Position numbers and translations under genes: made by a program
Assembly: GCA_030549495.1 (NCBI GenBank)
Contig: JAUIRK010000070.1
Coordinates: 74,501 to 138,500 of the forward strand
DNA from: Nectonema munidae
Taxonomy: Eukaryota; Nematomorpha; Nectonematoida; Nectonematidae
Length of the DNA: 64,000 nt
Direction: 5' to 3'
Shown: piece after piece, positions 23,987 through 34,847 of the stretch
Layout: the number at the start of each line of letters is the position of its first letter
Position numbering within the stretch: the first letter of the stretch is position 1
The notes under the pieces: generated by a model
The model's database searches: none
Told to the model about the DNA's origin: nothing
What the model saw: only the letters and a program-made list of their open reading frames with translations

Positions 23987-24724
23987 CAGGGGCGCACATG
24001 CTCAAAATTATTGGGGGGGCGAAATTTTTTTGTTGCATTTTTCAAAATTAGTGGTCTGGAAATACCACGGGAGATCAAATATTCAAGCAATCCTTTAAAA
24101 TAGAGTGTATTCAGCGCATACCTAAAGTCTTAAATTTATAAGACTACTTTACATTTTTTTTACAAAATTGGTGAATTTAAATAATATACTTCAAGCGAAA
24201 ATATTTTAATTAAATTTGCATATCGAATATCGTGCGCAGGAAAAATTCTCCCAATTAAAAAGTAGAAAAAAACACCCCAGTAAAAATGCTCCAAATTAAA
24301 ATTAGGAAAAAATGCCCAAATACAAAATATTTCAAAAAATTATTAATTAAAATTAAAAAAAATTATTTAAAAAAGATATGTCAAATAAAGATTTTTTGTA
24401 AAAAAAAAGTTAACTTTTCATCTAAAACATTTAAAATTTAATTAAAGTAAACTAAAAAACTAAGCATAAGACAATTTTTTAAATACAAAAAAATTTTTAT
24501 AAAACAGCAAATATTTTTGGACTTTGTGTGTATCAGAACACTTTCTAAATATAATTTGTATTTTAACTGATTTTAAGAACACATTCCCACAAATCTGCAC
24601 CTTTGCTATTGTTTTCAAGAACTATAAAGAAAAAAACCCTATAGAATTTTAGAAAAGCCTTTCAAAACGGTACCAAATAAAAATATTTATATAATTAAAA
24701 AAATCCTGAAAATCAAAAATTAGG
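23987..24724. mobile_element. Left end of a hAT-type composite element
   Basis: Starts with CAGGGGCGCACATG (23987-24000). The complementary terminus ATGTGCGCCCCTG occurs at 34571-34583. Subterminal G-run/AAATTATT motifs also mirror those at 26903-26972 and 34505-34560. Flanking octamers (GTATAGAA and TCATAAAC) do not match, so the two ends need not be one insertion. The interior is AT-rich and non-coding. Confidence 0.55.
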
Positions 24725-24810
24725 GGGCATTTTTTCCTACTTTTTAATTAGGGCATTTTTTCTGGAGGCATTTTTTCTGGGGCATTTTTTCTGGGGGCAT
24801 TTTTACCTAC
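24236..24810. repeat. Inverted-repeat MITE with GGCATTTTTTC termini
   Basis: The left arm (about 24236-24315) has GGAAAAATTCTCCCAATTAA and AAAAATGCTCC strings. The right arm (about 24720-24810) carries the complements, GGCATTTTTTCCTACTTTTT and GGGGGCATTTTTACC, with the GGGCATTTTTTCTGG unit repeated. The arms pair as an imperfect inverted repeat around an AT-rich core. Only its right edge is kept at 30281-30312. Confidence 0.5.
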
Positions 24811-25344
24811 AACCATCGAATATACACTAGTTTAAAAAAATCCAAAATTGTTAGGGGGTGGAATAGGCTTTTCATTTGAAAAATGAAGTAGTCTACAAGG
24901 CACATTACAGGAATTGATGAAAGAATATTTGATTAATAGAGAAAACAAATAGCTGAAGGTTGGATAGTTTTATATGAGTGAATGTAGTCTAAAGGCAAAG
25001 AGTCTACTAGACAGTAGACACCCTGCGATGTTTATATGAAAAAAATGTGATTGATTTAGGGGCAAGGGTATAAAATTAAGTTATAATTGTGCAAACAATA
25101 AAATTAAGATCGCATCATTTCATTTTACTAAGCATCATTCAAAAATAGTTTAAGCTAAATTGATACAAGCTACAAAAAGTAAAATAACTTTTAACATTTT
25201 GCAATGATTTGCCTTTTATAATAACTTTTAAGGAAAAAAGACTATCAGAAAAAGTTATAGAGCTTCAACAAAAACAAAAAATTTTAGAGCATAACTTAAG
25301 TTTTTTGAAAACTAATTTGACATATCCCCTACAGCATACTCTAT

Positions 25345-25490
25345 GGGTGGCATGGAAGGTTGGTTGAGATGATGGACTCAGCACGGAAGCCTCTGGATTC
25401 GATTCCTCATCGATACGAATTTGTTCATAGTTTGCCATAAGCGGTACATCAGTGCCTTGTCAATGAAAATACAAACGCTGCACCTTACTT
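25345..25490 (+). repeat. tRNA-derived SINE, copy 2
   Basis: A-box-like TGGAAGGTTGGTTGAGATG is followed by a B box GGATTCGATTCC (25395-25406). The tail has TTCATAGTTTGCCATAAGCG and GTCAATGAAAATAC, as in copies 1 and 3. It lies 10 bp downstream of the hAT target octamer of copy B. Confidence 0.75.
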
Positions 25491-25719
25491 TTTACTCAAA
25501 ATTGAAAATTTTGCTACATAATCAACATAAGAGAGAAAGGAAACAAAATAAACTAATAAAACAATTTTCACTATTTTAAAATAGAACCGTCTGTTCTCAG
25601 AATAATTTCAAAATAATAGGAGGCATAAAGAATTAATTTATTGGATATTTTCAAGTTTTTATAAGCAGCAAAAGACAACGTTTAAGTAGCTAACCCTTAT
25701 AATTAAAAAATTATTTAAA

Positions 25720-26096
25720 CTAACGGTCGACAGACATTTCGCCCCATAGACAATTTGCCCCTTGGACAAATTGTCTCATAGGCTATTTGTTTCATCCATC
25801 TTTGCTTATTATATGTGTAAAATTATTAAAAATTTTTATATTCTTGTTTATTTTATCTATATTAAATTATTTGAAATTAATCATTTTATCTCTTAATTTT
25901 TTAGAATTGTCCATGAGACAAAATGTCTTATGAAAATAACGGGGCGAATTGTCCATGAAACAAAATGTCTTATGAAAATAATGGGGCGAATTATCCATGG
26001 GACTAACTGTCTTATGAAAATAATGAGGCGAATTTTCCATGGGACGAACTGTCTTATGAAAATAATGGGGCAAAATGTCCGAGGACCAAACTAACA
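25720..26096. repeat. MITE with 42-bp minisatellite
   Basis: Ends ACTAACGGTCGACAGACATTTCGCCCC-like at 25719 and GGACCAAACTAAC at 26096 form an imperfect inverted repeat. Inside, units starting GAATTGTCCATG recur at 25904, 25946, 25988 and 26030 (exactly 42 bp), ending in CTTATGAAAATAATGGGGC. Because 42 is a multiple of three, the minus strand reads as a repeated SPHYFHKT peptide (26097-25867), which I regard as a by-product. The second copy is at 33349-33690. Confidence 0.75.
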
Positions 26097-26305
26097 TAAA
26101 TCAAAGTATACGAGAAAAGAAAATCATTGCGTTTTTTTGAATATTTAAGTTTTCAAATGTTACAAAATGTAGCAAACGTAGTGATAAAGATTGTAACTTT
26201 TGTTGAAAGAAAATTCTTAGTGCGAGTCTAACAATATTCATTGATATAAAATCGTAACGATTGAAAACTTTTTTAATTTAATTCTAAATGCAAATTAGAC
26301 AGAAG

Positions 26306-26504
26306 CAGTTGTGTATAGCCAAAAAAAGTTGATAGAAGGGGCACAATTTAAAAACAAAAAACTTGTGCAAAATTATTTATACTTTCTTGGCCCTTTCATT
26401 GGAGAAATTTTCAAAAACTGATATCGCATAAGATGCATGGGGCACCATGCGGTACATAGGAGTGTGGGCACGGTCCCTCATGCCCCAGCCTAGAAACGTC
26501 ACTG
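26306..26504. mobile_element. ~200-bp hAT-type MITE, copy A
   Basis: Begins CAGTTGTGTATAGCC and ends AGAAACGTCACTG, imperfect inverted termini of the CAGTGRYGTAGCYA form. The flanking octamers GACAGAAG (26298-26305) and GAGAGAAG (26505-26512) differ at one base and look like an 8-bp target duplication. No coding potential. Confidence 0.6.
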
Positions 26505-27169
26505 GAGAGAAGAGAGCTCAATGAGATAGGAGAACTTAACAAGAGAAGAGGGCTTGAATGAAAGAAGAGAGCTTGAATGAGAACTTGAGTGAATGATTGA
26601 GTTTTAGCAGAGAAAGCGGAGGAGAAAAACAGAGGAGACAGAAAGAGAAATAGAATCACTGTGACAGAAGAGAAAATCTAGTGGATCATCAACATGTGTT
26701 TGCTCAAAAATACAATAAAGAGGAGACACTGTTATAAACATTGCTTACTTATTGTGTGCATGGATTATTATTATATACCTCTCACGCATCGTCTGTAAAA
26801 TATGTTCGATAGGAATTTCAGAGCAGCTTGGCATGATGTTTGATTGATTCGAAAGTCTGCATACATGTTTTATAAACAAGCAGCAACTCTTACTTATAGA
26901 AAATTATTGGGGGGGGGGGGCGAGGGGGGCGAAGGTCATTTTCGCCCCCCCCCCCTGAAAACACATTGGGAGGGCTTTATAATCTTTATTATATATATAT
27001 TTGTTTTTCATTTTTATATATTTTTTGATTTATACTTTCATTCATAACTTTGAATTGTATATAAATCTTGAATTGGTATGATGCAAAACAACTATTGCTC
27101 TATTTTAATAGCACTCGTATATATTGAACAGTTTTTCCAGAAGATACACTGTCAGTTGCTTTAATTAGC

Positions 27170-28200
27170 CTTTTGTGTACTTGTTGGTGTACCTTGATTA
27201 TTTCAATAAATTTCTTTCTTTTTTTCTTAATGCTATTAATAGAGAAAATCATGTATTTACACTTAGTATGGTTACAGCTAAAAAGGTTTCTTCTACTCCA
27301 GATTGAAACCCTTTCTAGACAGTCATTGACTATACTAGACCTTATAGGAAAATAAGATTTGAACAGTATAGTAACACAATCAGCATAAATGTGACTTCTA
27401 CAATATGCAGGGATAATGGATTGAAAATAATTTAGTTAAAATAGAAATGGGCGCAGAATAGAACCTTGAGGGACTCCTTAGTAAATTCTTTCACAGAAGA
27501 TAAAGATTGGTTACAGGTTACAAAAAAGGATCTATTAGAAAAAAAACTTACTAACCAAGTATTAAATTTAGATCTAAAACGCAGTTTTTGAAGTTTGTGA
27601 CAAACCATTATCAAAAGCTTTCACAAAGTCAAGGAATAATAAAAGACAAAAATTTTGCTCATAAAATGAGTTAGAAATATAGAATAAAAAGTGAGTTAAT
27701 GCTTTCTCAATAGAAGGACTAGGAAGGAAAGCATGCAGACAAGCTGTAATAAGATTATTTTTATTAGAAAATGAGTTTATTTATTCAGGAATCATTTTTC
27801 CTAATATTTTTGAAAAATTAGAAAGTAATGAAATTGGTCCAAAATTAGATCGAAATACTTTATTACTTCCTTTTTGTACTGGGATACTTTTACCCAAATT
27901 TAATATTGATGGGAAAGTTCTAGATGAAAGCGATAAGTTATACAAATGCAAAAGAATATGTTGGTAAAGAAGTAATGGTTAACTTTGAATAGGTTTTTAA
28001 GTCAACAGTTAAAATATCAATGTAGAATGAAGAAGAGTTTGATAAAATAGTACTATCCAAGTAGCTAAAAGAGGCGTCGGTTAGTTCATTGATTGCTGCA
28101 GAAAAAAATAAAAAACAAGTTTTTCAGCATCAATAGAACTAACGGTATTAGGCTTCAGTTTCATACATGGGAGGAAATGATATTATATAAAGCTAAAAAG
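27170..28200 (-). pseudogene. Non-LTR retrotransposon reverse transcriptase remnant
   Basis: Reading minus, successive frames give LLLFLDFVKAFDNGL (about 27665-27600), the RT palm LDF.KAFD motif. Next is GVPQGSILRPFLF (about 27475-27437), the GxPQGS motif, then HIYADCVTILFKSYF near 27390, a YADD box with its second Asp changed to Cys. After that comes LERVSIWSRRNLFSCNHTKC, the post-palm ISxW..xNxL region. The order and spacing fit a CR1/Jockey-like LINE RT domain. Frameshifts, stops and the catalytic D-to-C change make it dead. Confidence 0.8.
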
Positions 28201-30279
28201 CCTATTAGCTCTTCTATAAAAATCCATAAATAAAAGAATAATAGAGAGAAAAAAAAATAAAAAGAAAAAACATTTTTTTTGTAAATACTTTCTTTTATTA
28301 AAATAACAAGATGTCGAAAATAGCCTCGATTTCAAAAAAATTAACTGTTCTATATAAAAGTATAAAATTACCTAATATATTTATCAAATTAAAATAAATA
28401 ATAAGTCTATTAATTGTACATATTTTAAATATTGTCATTTTCATTCCAAATTTTTTTAAATTGGAAAAATAGTTTAAATAGTTTGGACCTTGGGGTCCAC
28501 GAATTTTTATGCTTAATTATATGGGCTGTAAGTAAAATTTTCATCCGTTCGAGAATAAACAATAACTCATAAGATAGTAAATAGCATATTTGTTAACAGT
28601 TAGCATTTTCCGTAAAATTATCAAAAAATTTGAATTATTCAATAAAACATGTTTAACAAAAAAAAATTCAGTAAAAAATTGTCCATCATTCGACACATCG
28701 ATTGTTCTAGAGTTTTCATTTTCGATTTTTTAGAAAATTTTTGAATAACAATGCTGAAATCATTTTTTCAGCTAGTTCATGTACATCATGACTATAGCAT
28801 TTAGTCACCCATCGCAATTAATTTTTAATTAGCTCACTCAGCTTGCGTTGAGCTAACTGGAATGGTTAATAACATTTTGAAACAATACGTTTGGATAGTC
28901 TTTATGTAAGTCATTAGATATCACAAAAGGAACTATTTCAGAACTTGATAGAGATATTTATCCAAACACCCGTTGTAAAAATCGTTGCAAGATACATACT
29001 CGTCCAAAATAATGTCATGTTTATACGTCTGTGTACATAAGTGCATGCGCATGTGTATTTTGTTTTACTAATCTTTTATTCGCTACAGACAACATAAATA
29101 TCACAAAGACAAAGTACGCACACACACATTATATATATATATGCCCCCTGGTAGTTGTTACTCCACTGACATTACGTTTTATTTACAGTAAGTCTCATTA
29201 TGATGTTAATAAAGGTGATAATGTTCCTATTTCTTTTTTATCCCCCTGTTAGTTAAATCGCTGTTATTAAAAAATGCATCAATATAACATGCCATCTATA
29301 GTGTATAAAATAAATATATCCAAGTTTCAAAACAAAGAATCACTCATTTTGATAATAAAAAAAAGACTTTTCGTAAATGAAAGTATAAAAGGATCTCTTT
29401 CTTTATCATCTAGCAAGTCATTCCAAACCCTTAATGTCTTATAGAAAGTTATCCATCCTCAGCTCCATTAACCTTTAAAATCCTTATATAATCTATATTG
29501 GAAAGGATCTTTTCTTTCTTGAAATTGAAAGATATGTTTTCTAAGTTCGGGCCAAATCGCCATTTTCTAATGTATAAGTTGATAGGAATTTAAAATGGCG
29601 ATCACCTGCTTTGTAAGTAAAATGTTTGATGAAATTATAAATCTTACGGATTTATTTTTTTCGTGAAAATATCAGATCAATTTGCCACATTTTATTTGGC
29701 ATACAGTATTTTGACTCAACCGAGGAATGAGGGTGGGGAGAGATTGTTAGGGTGGGGAGAGGCGGATGGGTTAATGAATATCTTACACGTGCATTACAAG
29801 GGAGAGGAGGGTTGAATTTTTAAAATTTGGTCCTATATAATATCTGTATATCACATAGTCAAAAACATAATATGCTTATTTATGCAAAAAAAAATGGCCT
29901 TATGGCTTGATTGACGCTTAGCAAAAATTGTTTGTATATATCGAGTTTTACATACAATAGAGGAAAGTTTTTTCTTTTTTATACAAATATATCATTATCT
30001 AACCAACTATTATATCGTATCCTTCCGAATGAAAATTTGTTAAAAATGGAGAAATATTTTTATTTGCAATGAAAATACTATAGTGTATTTGCCAATATTT
30101 AGATTATGATTGATGTTTCAAAATTCATAAATGATAAAAATATATTTGAAAATTCTTACATTTTTTTTATATAATTTTTGTTCTTTTTCAAGAATGTTAA
30201 GTTTGGTAATTGATCAGAAATATGTAATAAATATTATCAGAGGACTTCTTGATGATATTATATTTGGCAAAGAAACACA
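28201..30279. other. Intergenic, no gene recognised
   Basis: AT-rich. Holds (ca)/(ta) microsatellites at about 29119-29141 and G-rich GGGTGGGGAGAG repeats at 29728-29762. No motif-bearing frame or clear splice pair was recognised. Confidence 0.5.
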
Positions 30280-30802
30280 GGGCATTTTTTCCTACTTTTT
30301 AATTGGGGGCATTTTTACCTACAACCATCGAATATACACTAGTTTAAAAAAATCCAAAAATGTTAGGGGGTGGAATAGGCTTTTCATTTGAAAAATGAAG
30401 TAGTCTACCAGGCACATTACAGGAATTGATGAAAGGATATTTGATTCATAGAGAAAACAAATAACTGAAGGTTGGATAGTTTTATATGAGTGAATGTAGT
30501 CTAAAGGCAAAGAGTCTACTAGACACCTTGCGATGTTTATATGAAAAAATGTGATTGATTTAGGGGCAAGGGTATAAAACGAAGTTATAATTGTGCAAAC
30601 AAAAAACAAAAAATTAAGATCGCATTATTTCATTTTACTCAGCTACAAAAAGTAAAATAACTGTTAACATTTTGCAATGATTTGCCTTTTATAATAACTT
30701 TTAAGGAAAAAAAGTCTATCAGAAAAAGTTATAGAACTTCAACAAAAACTAAAAAATTTTTAGAGCATAACTTAAGTTTTTTGAAAACTAATTTGACGTA
30801 TC

Positions 30803-32948
30803 CCCTACAGCAGGGGTCGGAAACCTTTTTGGCTGAGAGAGCCATAAGCACCACACATTTTTAAATGTAATTCCGTGAGAGCCATATAATATGTTAACCT
30901 AATAATAATAATAATAAAAAAGTAAATGTTTGCATTTTATGTAATTTCAACACTTTTAAAGTACAATAAGCCTATCAATGATGAATATTTCTTAGCATTA
31001 ATGTGACTTCTGGTGCTGCATGGTTTTACTGATGGCTTTGTAGTCTGGTTTATGCTTGGTGAGGTTAAGCTTCATGCAGGCGTTAAGACTTCCATCCGTC
31101 AAACGTGATCGTAGGTTGGTCTTAATGTTCTTTAGATGTGAGAAAGACTGCTCACATGCATACGTAGAGCCGAACATTGTCAGTACAGCAATACTCACAC
31201 GCTGCAGTGTGTGGTATGTGACGGGAAGCGCGTTCCAAGTTTTGACAATCAGCTGGTCTATGGGCTTAAGTTTTTTCATTTCTGCCCACTTGTGTTGGCT
31301 GGCCAACTCTGCTTGCTGTCGTGCGAGTCTTTCCAAATCTTCATTCAGTCACTTGAACTTATTCACCCACATATCTGAGGCTTTCAGGTCAGCAGCTTGT
31401 AGCTCAAAATCTCTTTCGGAAACACTGGGGTTGTAACTCAGGTCAGCGCTGTCCACTCCACACTTGTGTGGATGGGTGATGAACTTAAAAAGACGAGTGC
31501 GCTCGTGAAATTCTCCAAAGCGCGCTTTGAATGACTGCAGGAGATTAGATGTGAAGCCTGCTAGCTGCTAAAGATAAGATGTTGCGAAGGGTCACTTGCT
31601 GTGCATGCATATAGTAGAACTTCAGGAGCCACTCAGTGTCAGCTAACTCGGGATTCTCGACATTTTTCATTTCAAGAAAAGCACGGATTTCGCTCAAACA
31701 AGCCGCAAAACGGCTGAGCACCTTCCCCCTTGACAACCAACGCACGTTACTGTGCAGAAGCAGTCCAGGATAATTACTCCCAACTTCATCCAGCAGTGTT
31801 TTAAACTGGCGATCATTTAAAGCTCGGGCAACAATAAAGTTGACCACTCAAACGACCAGCGACATCACCACACCCAGCTGCTCGCCAGACATCTGAGCAC
31901 AAAGCGCCTCCAGATGTAGGATGCAGTGAAAACTTGAGATGCGTCTCTTTTCATGTTCACACGAATCCTCTGTTTTTCCCCACCATGCACGGAGCGCCAT
32001 CAGTGCACACCGAAACAATTTTATCCATCGGTAGATTTTTTTCTTCAGCGAACTTGATGAATGACTTGAATAAATCCTCCCCTCTTGTTGTCTCTTTCAT
32101 AGGCAAAACAGCAAGACTTTCCTCATATACTGTGTCACCGACAACATACCTTGCCATTACGCTGAATTGGGATAAATTGCTTACGTCTGTTGACTCATCC
32201 AAAGCGAGAGAAAAAAACGGCGCCGCATTTATGTCCTTCACTTGCGTTGCCTCAATTTGATTTGACATCATGATGGTACGATCGTGAACAGTTTTTGCTG
32301 ACAGAGGCATGTCTTTTATCCGTTTAATTATCTTGTCTTTGTCCGAAAAGTCATCAAAAAGTTCATTGGCAACATCAAGCATGAATGCTTTGGCATACTC
32401 CCCATCTGTGAATGGCTTTCCGTTTCTCACAATTGCTAAAGCACCAGCAAAGCTAGCCGAATTCCAGTCACCTTGTTGGGTCCAAACACGGAGTTGCTGC
32501 TGACTAGCTTGCACTCTTGATGTAGCTCTTGACATGCTTTCTTCCTGCTGTCCCCCGCAGGATACTTCGATGCAAATGTACTATGGCGTGTGTCGAAGTG
32601 CCGCTTTACATTTGACCGTTTCATAGATGCAATTTTATCATTGCATATTAGCCACACTGCAGAACCTGCTCTCTCCACAAAGGCAAGTTCCTCTGTCCAT
32701 TCCTGCTGAAAAGTGTGATACTCTTCGTCTTTTTTCTTTTAGCCATCTTTTTAAAAGGGTTTCTGAAATAAAAAACATGGTTTAAACAAACGGTGATTTC
32801 CCGCGTTTTAGTTGCCGGTTTGCGCATGCGCAACGGAGTCTGACGAAACATTTTTTTATAATTAAAAATTTGTCTGCGAGCCAGATGCAGCATTCATAAG
32901 AGCCACATCTGGCTCGCGAGCCATAGGTTCCCGACCCCTGCCCTACAG
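30803..32948 (-). mobile_element. hAT DNA transposon, 2130 bp, with perfect 8-bp TSD
   Basis: The element spans 30811-32940, with termini CAGGGGTCGGAAACC and GGTTCCCGACCCCTG (near-perfect inverted repeats). Identical octamers CCCTACAG lie at 30803-30810 and 32941-32948. Copy A of the surrounding repeat keeps the empty site, so this is a proven insertion. Near-terminal strings (GAGAGCCATAAG left; CTTATGAATG and CTGGCTCGCGAGCCATAGG right) are also partly inverted. It encodes one transposase on the minus strand and nothing else. Confidence 0.95.
30998..32746 (-). pseudogene. BED-finger hAT transposase (GTF2IRD2/SCAND3-like), frameshifted
   Basis: The start is MAKRKK at 32746. After an early frameshift comes the BED finger (AVWLICNDKIASMKRSNVKR, then HFDTRH: C..C...H....H). 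The 32535-31957 frame carries FSLALDESTDVSNLSQFSVM, the first catalytic Asp, and CTDGAPCMVGKNRGF. 31847-31545 has LLDEVGSNYPGLLLHSNVRW and WLSRGKVLSRF. The C-terminal frame (31336-30998) has the dimerisation motif TMFGSTYACEQSFSHLKNIK followed by NLRSRLTDGSLNACMKL. Roughly 580 residues are recoverable in order, close to full family length. It is disabled by about four frameshifts and a couple of stops. Sequence loss is small, so the inactivation is comparatively recent. Confidence 0.9.
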
Positions 32949-32959
32949 CATAGTCTATG

Positions 32960-33105
32960 GGTAGCATGGCAGGTTGGCTGAGATGATGGACATAGCACGG
33001 AAGCCTATGGATTCCATTTCTCATCGATACGAATTTTTTCATAGTTTGACATAAGCGGTACATCAGTGCCTGGTCAATGAAAATACACCCGCTGCACCTT
33101 ACCTT
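32960..33105 (+). repeat. tRNA-derived SINE, copy 3
   Basis: Orthologous position to copy 2 within the composite repeat, now just right of the hAT. The B box is degraded (GGATTCCATTTC), while the tail (TTTGACATAAGCGGTACATC, GTCAATGAAAATAC) is well kept. Confidence 0.7.
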
Positions 33106-33348
33106 TTACTAAAAATTGAAAAATTTGCTACATAATTAACATAAGAGAGAAAGAAAACAAAATAAATTAATAAAGCAATTTTCACTATTTTAAAATGGAA
33201 CCGTCTGTTCTCAGAATAATTTCAAAATAATAGGAGGCATAAGAATTAGAGTTTATTTGATATTTTCAAGTTTTTATAAGCAGCAAAAGCCAACGTTTAA
33301 GTAGCTATATATAATAGCCCTTATAATTAAAAAATTATTTAAACTAAC

Positions 33349-33690
33349 GGTCGACAGACATTTCGCCCTATAGACAATTTGCCCGCTGACAAATTGTCTC
33401 ATAGGCTATTAGTTTCATCCATCTTTGCTTATTAAAATTATTAAAAAATTTTATATTCTTATTTATTTTATCTCTATTAAATTATTTCAAATTAATCAAT
33501 TTATCTTTTAATTTTTTAGAATTGTCCATGAGACAAAATGTCTTATGAAAATAACGGAGCGAATTGTCCATGAAACAAATTGTCTTATGAAAATAATAGG
33601 GCGAATTGTCCATGGGATGAACTGTCTTATAAAAATAATGAGACGAACTGTCTTATGAAAATAATGGGGCGAAATGTCCGAGGACCAAAC
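33349..33690. repeat. MITE with 42-bp minisatellite, second copy
   Basis: Matches 25720-26096. Units starting GAATTGTCCATG lie at 33519, 33561 and 33603, followed by a shortened unit. Copy number is therefore lower here than in copy A (four full units), showing unit loss or gain after duplication. Confidence 0.7.
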
Positions 33691-33957
33691 TACATAAATC
33701 AAAGTATACGAGAAAAGAAAATCGTTGCGTTTTTTTGAATATTTCTGCCTACAAATAAAATTCTGACGGCTAAAAATTTCTTGACTTGAAAAATTAAAGT
33801 TTTCAAATGTTATAAAGTGTAGCAAACGTAGTGATAAAGATTAAGTGACTTTTGTTGAAAAAAAATTCTTAGCGCAAGTCTAACAATATTCATTGATATA
33901 AAATTGTAACGATTGAAAACTATTTTAATTAAACTCTAAATGCAAATTAGACAGAAG

Positions 33958-34157
33958 CGGTGGTGTAGCCAAAAAAAAGTTGATAGAAGGGGCACAATTT
34001 AAAAACAAAAAACTTGCGCAACATTATTTATACTTTCTTGACCCTTTCATTGGAGAAATTTTCGAAAAACTAATATCGCATAAGATGCATGGGAGCACCA
34101 TGCGGTACATAGAAGTGTGGGCACGGCCCCTCATGCCCCAGCCTAGCTACGTCACTG
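33958..34157. mobile_element. ~200-bp hAT-type MITE, copy B
   Basis: Begins CGGTGGTGTAGCC and ends GGCTACGTCACTG-like (GCCTAGCTACGTCACTG). The flanks are ACAGAAG and GAGAGAAG, as in copy A. It is the better preserved pair of termini. Confidence 0.6.
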
Positions 34158-34628
34158 GAGAGAAGAGAGCTAACAAGAGAACAGGGCTTGAATGAAAGAA
34201 GAGAGCTTGAGTGAATGATTGAGTTTTAGCAGAGAAAGCGGAAGAGAAAAACAGAGGAGACAGAAAGAGAAATAGAATCACTGTGACAGAAGATGAGAAA
34301 ATCTAGTGGATCATCAACATGTGTTTGCTCAAAAATACTACAAAGGAGCACTGTGATAAACATTGCTTACTTATTGTGTGCATATTGAAGCAATGGATTA
34401 TTATTATTATATAGCTCTCACGCATCGTCTGTAAAATATGTTCAATAGGAAAAATGCGATCATCATACATGTTTTATAAACAAGCAGCAACTCTTACTTA
34501 TAGAAAATTATTGAGGGGGGGAAGGTCATTTTCGCCCTCCTGAAAACATATTGGGGGCGGTCGCCCCCGGATGTGCGCCCCTGTCATAAACCCTATAGTT
34601 TAATCATAAAGCATATAGTTATAAAATT

Positions 34629-34847
34629 ATAAACCCTATAGCGAAGAAAGGGCGCTCCAAGAAATCATGGGAAGATGTGGTGAAAGCACATATGGAGAAA
34701 AGGGGAATCTCTCTCTGGAAGATGCACAACTGAGAAAGCAATGGAGACGACGCTGCAAAAAATAGAAAAGGTCGACCCTGGCTACTCGGGATATAAGACC
34801 TTGTTCTCCTCATGGAGACAAATGAATGATGGTGATAAACCCTATAG
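34629..34847 (+). mobile_element. 5'-truncated LINE insertion with 13-bp TSD
   Basis: Identical 13-mers ATAAACCCTATAG (34629-34641 and 34835-34847) flank a 193-bp insert. The insert reads AKKGRSKKSWEDVVKAHMEK, then in another frame EDAQLRKQWRRRC. This is the C-terminal GRP.K.W...VK.DM..RG motif seen at the end of RTE/CR1-like LINE ORF2 proteins. Its 3' end is AATGAATGATGGTG, a short ATG-type repeat tail common in RTE elements. Target-primed insertion explains the 5' truncation and the flanking duplication. Confidence 0.8.

Larger units (their letters stand above)
24725..26972. repeat. Composite repeat, copy A (lacks the hAT insertion)
   Basis: This stretch is collinear and highly similar to 30280-34583 through many distinctive strings (CGAATATACACTAGTTT, GATTTAGGGGCAAGGGTATA, TCCGAGGACCAAACTA). 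It contains a SINE, a 42-bp minisatellite MITE and a CAGT-type MITE in the same order. At 25327-25334 the string CCCTACAG is single and uninterrupted, whereas in copy B it flanks a 2.13-kb hAT element. Its right end fades in a poly-G/poly-C inverted structure at 26903-26955. Confidence 0.85.
30280..34583. repeat. Composite repeat, copy B (carries the hAT insertion)
   Basis: Collinear with copy A (24725-26972) apart from the 2130-bp hAT element at 30811-32940 and small indels. Near 30518, for example, B lacks an octamer (ACAGTAGA) duplicated in A. It keeps its right terminus ATGTGCGCCCCTG (34571-34583), which is missing from copy A, while the matching left terminus lies only at 23987. The duplication either brought two truncated insertions together or is a rearranged pair. 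Confidence 0.85.

Noticed and set aside
25867-26097. Repetitive 76-codon protein
   Set aside because: Product of a 42-bp minisatellite inside a MITE; no start context, splice sites or conservation between copies A and B.
31056-32503. Plus-strand ORFs of 126, 108 and 64 codons
   Set aside because: Antisense shadows of the hAT transposase, whose domains are on the minus strand.
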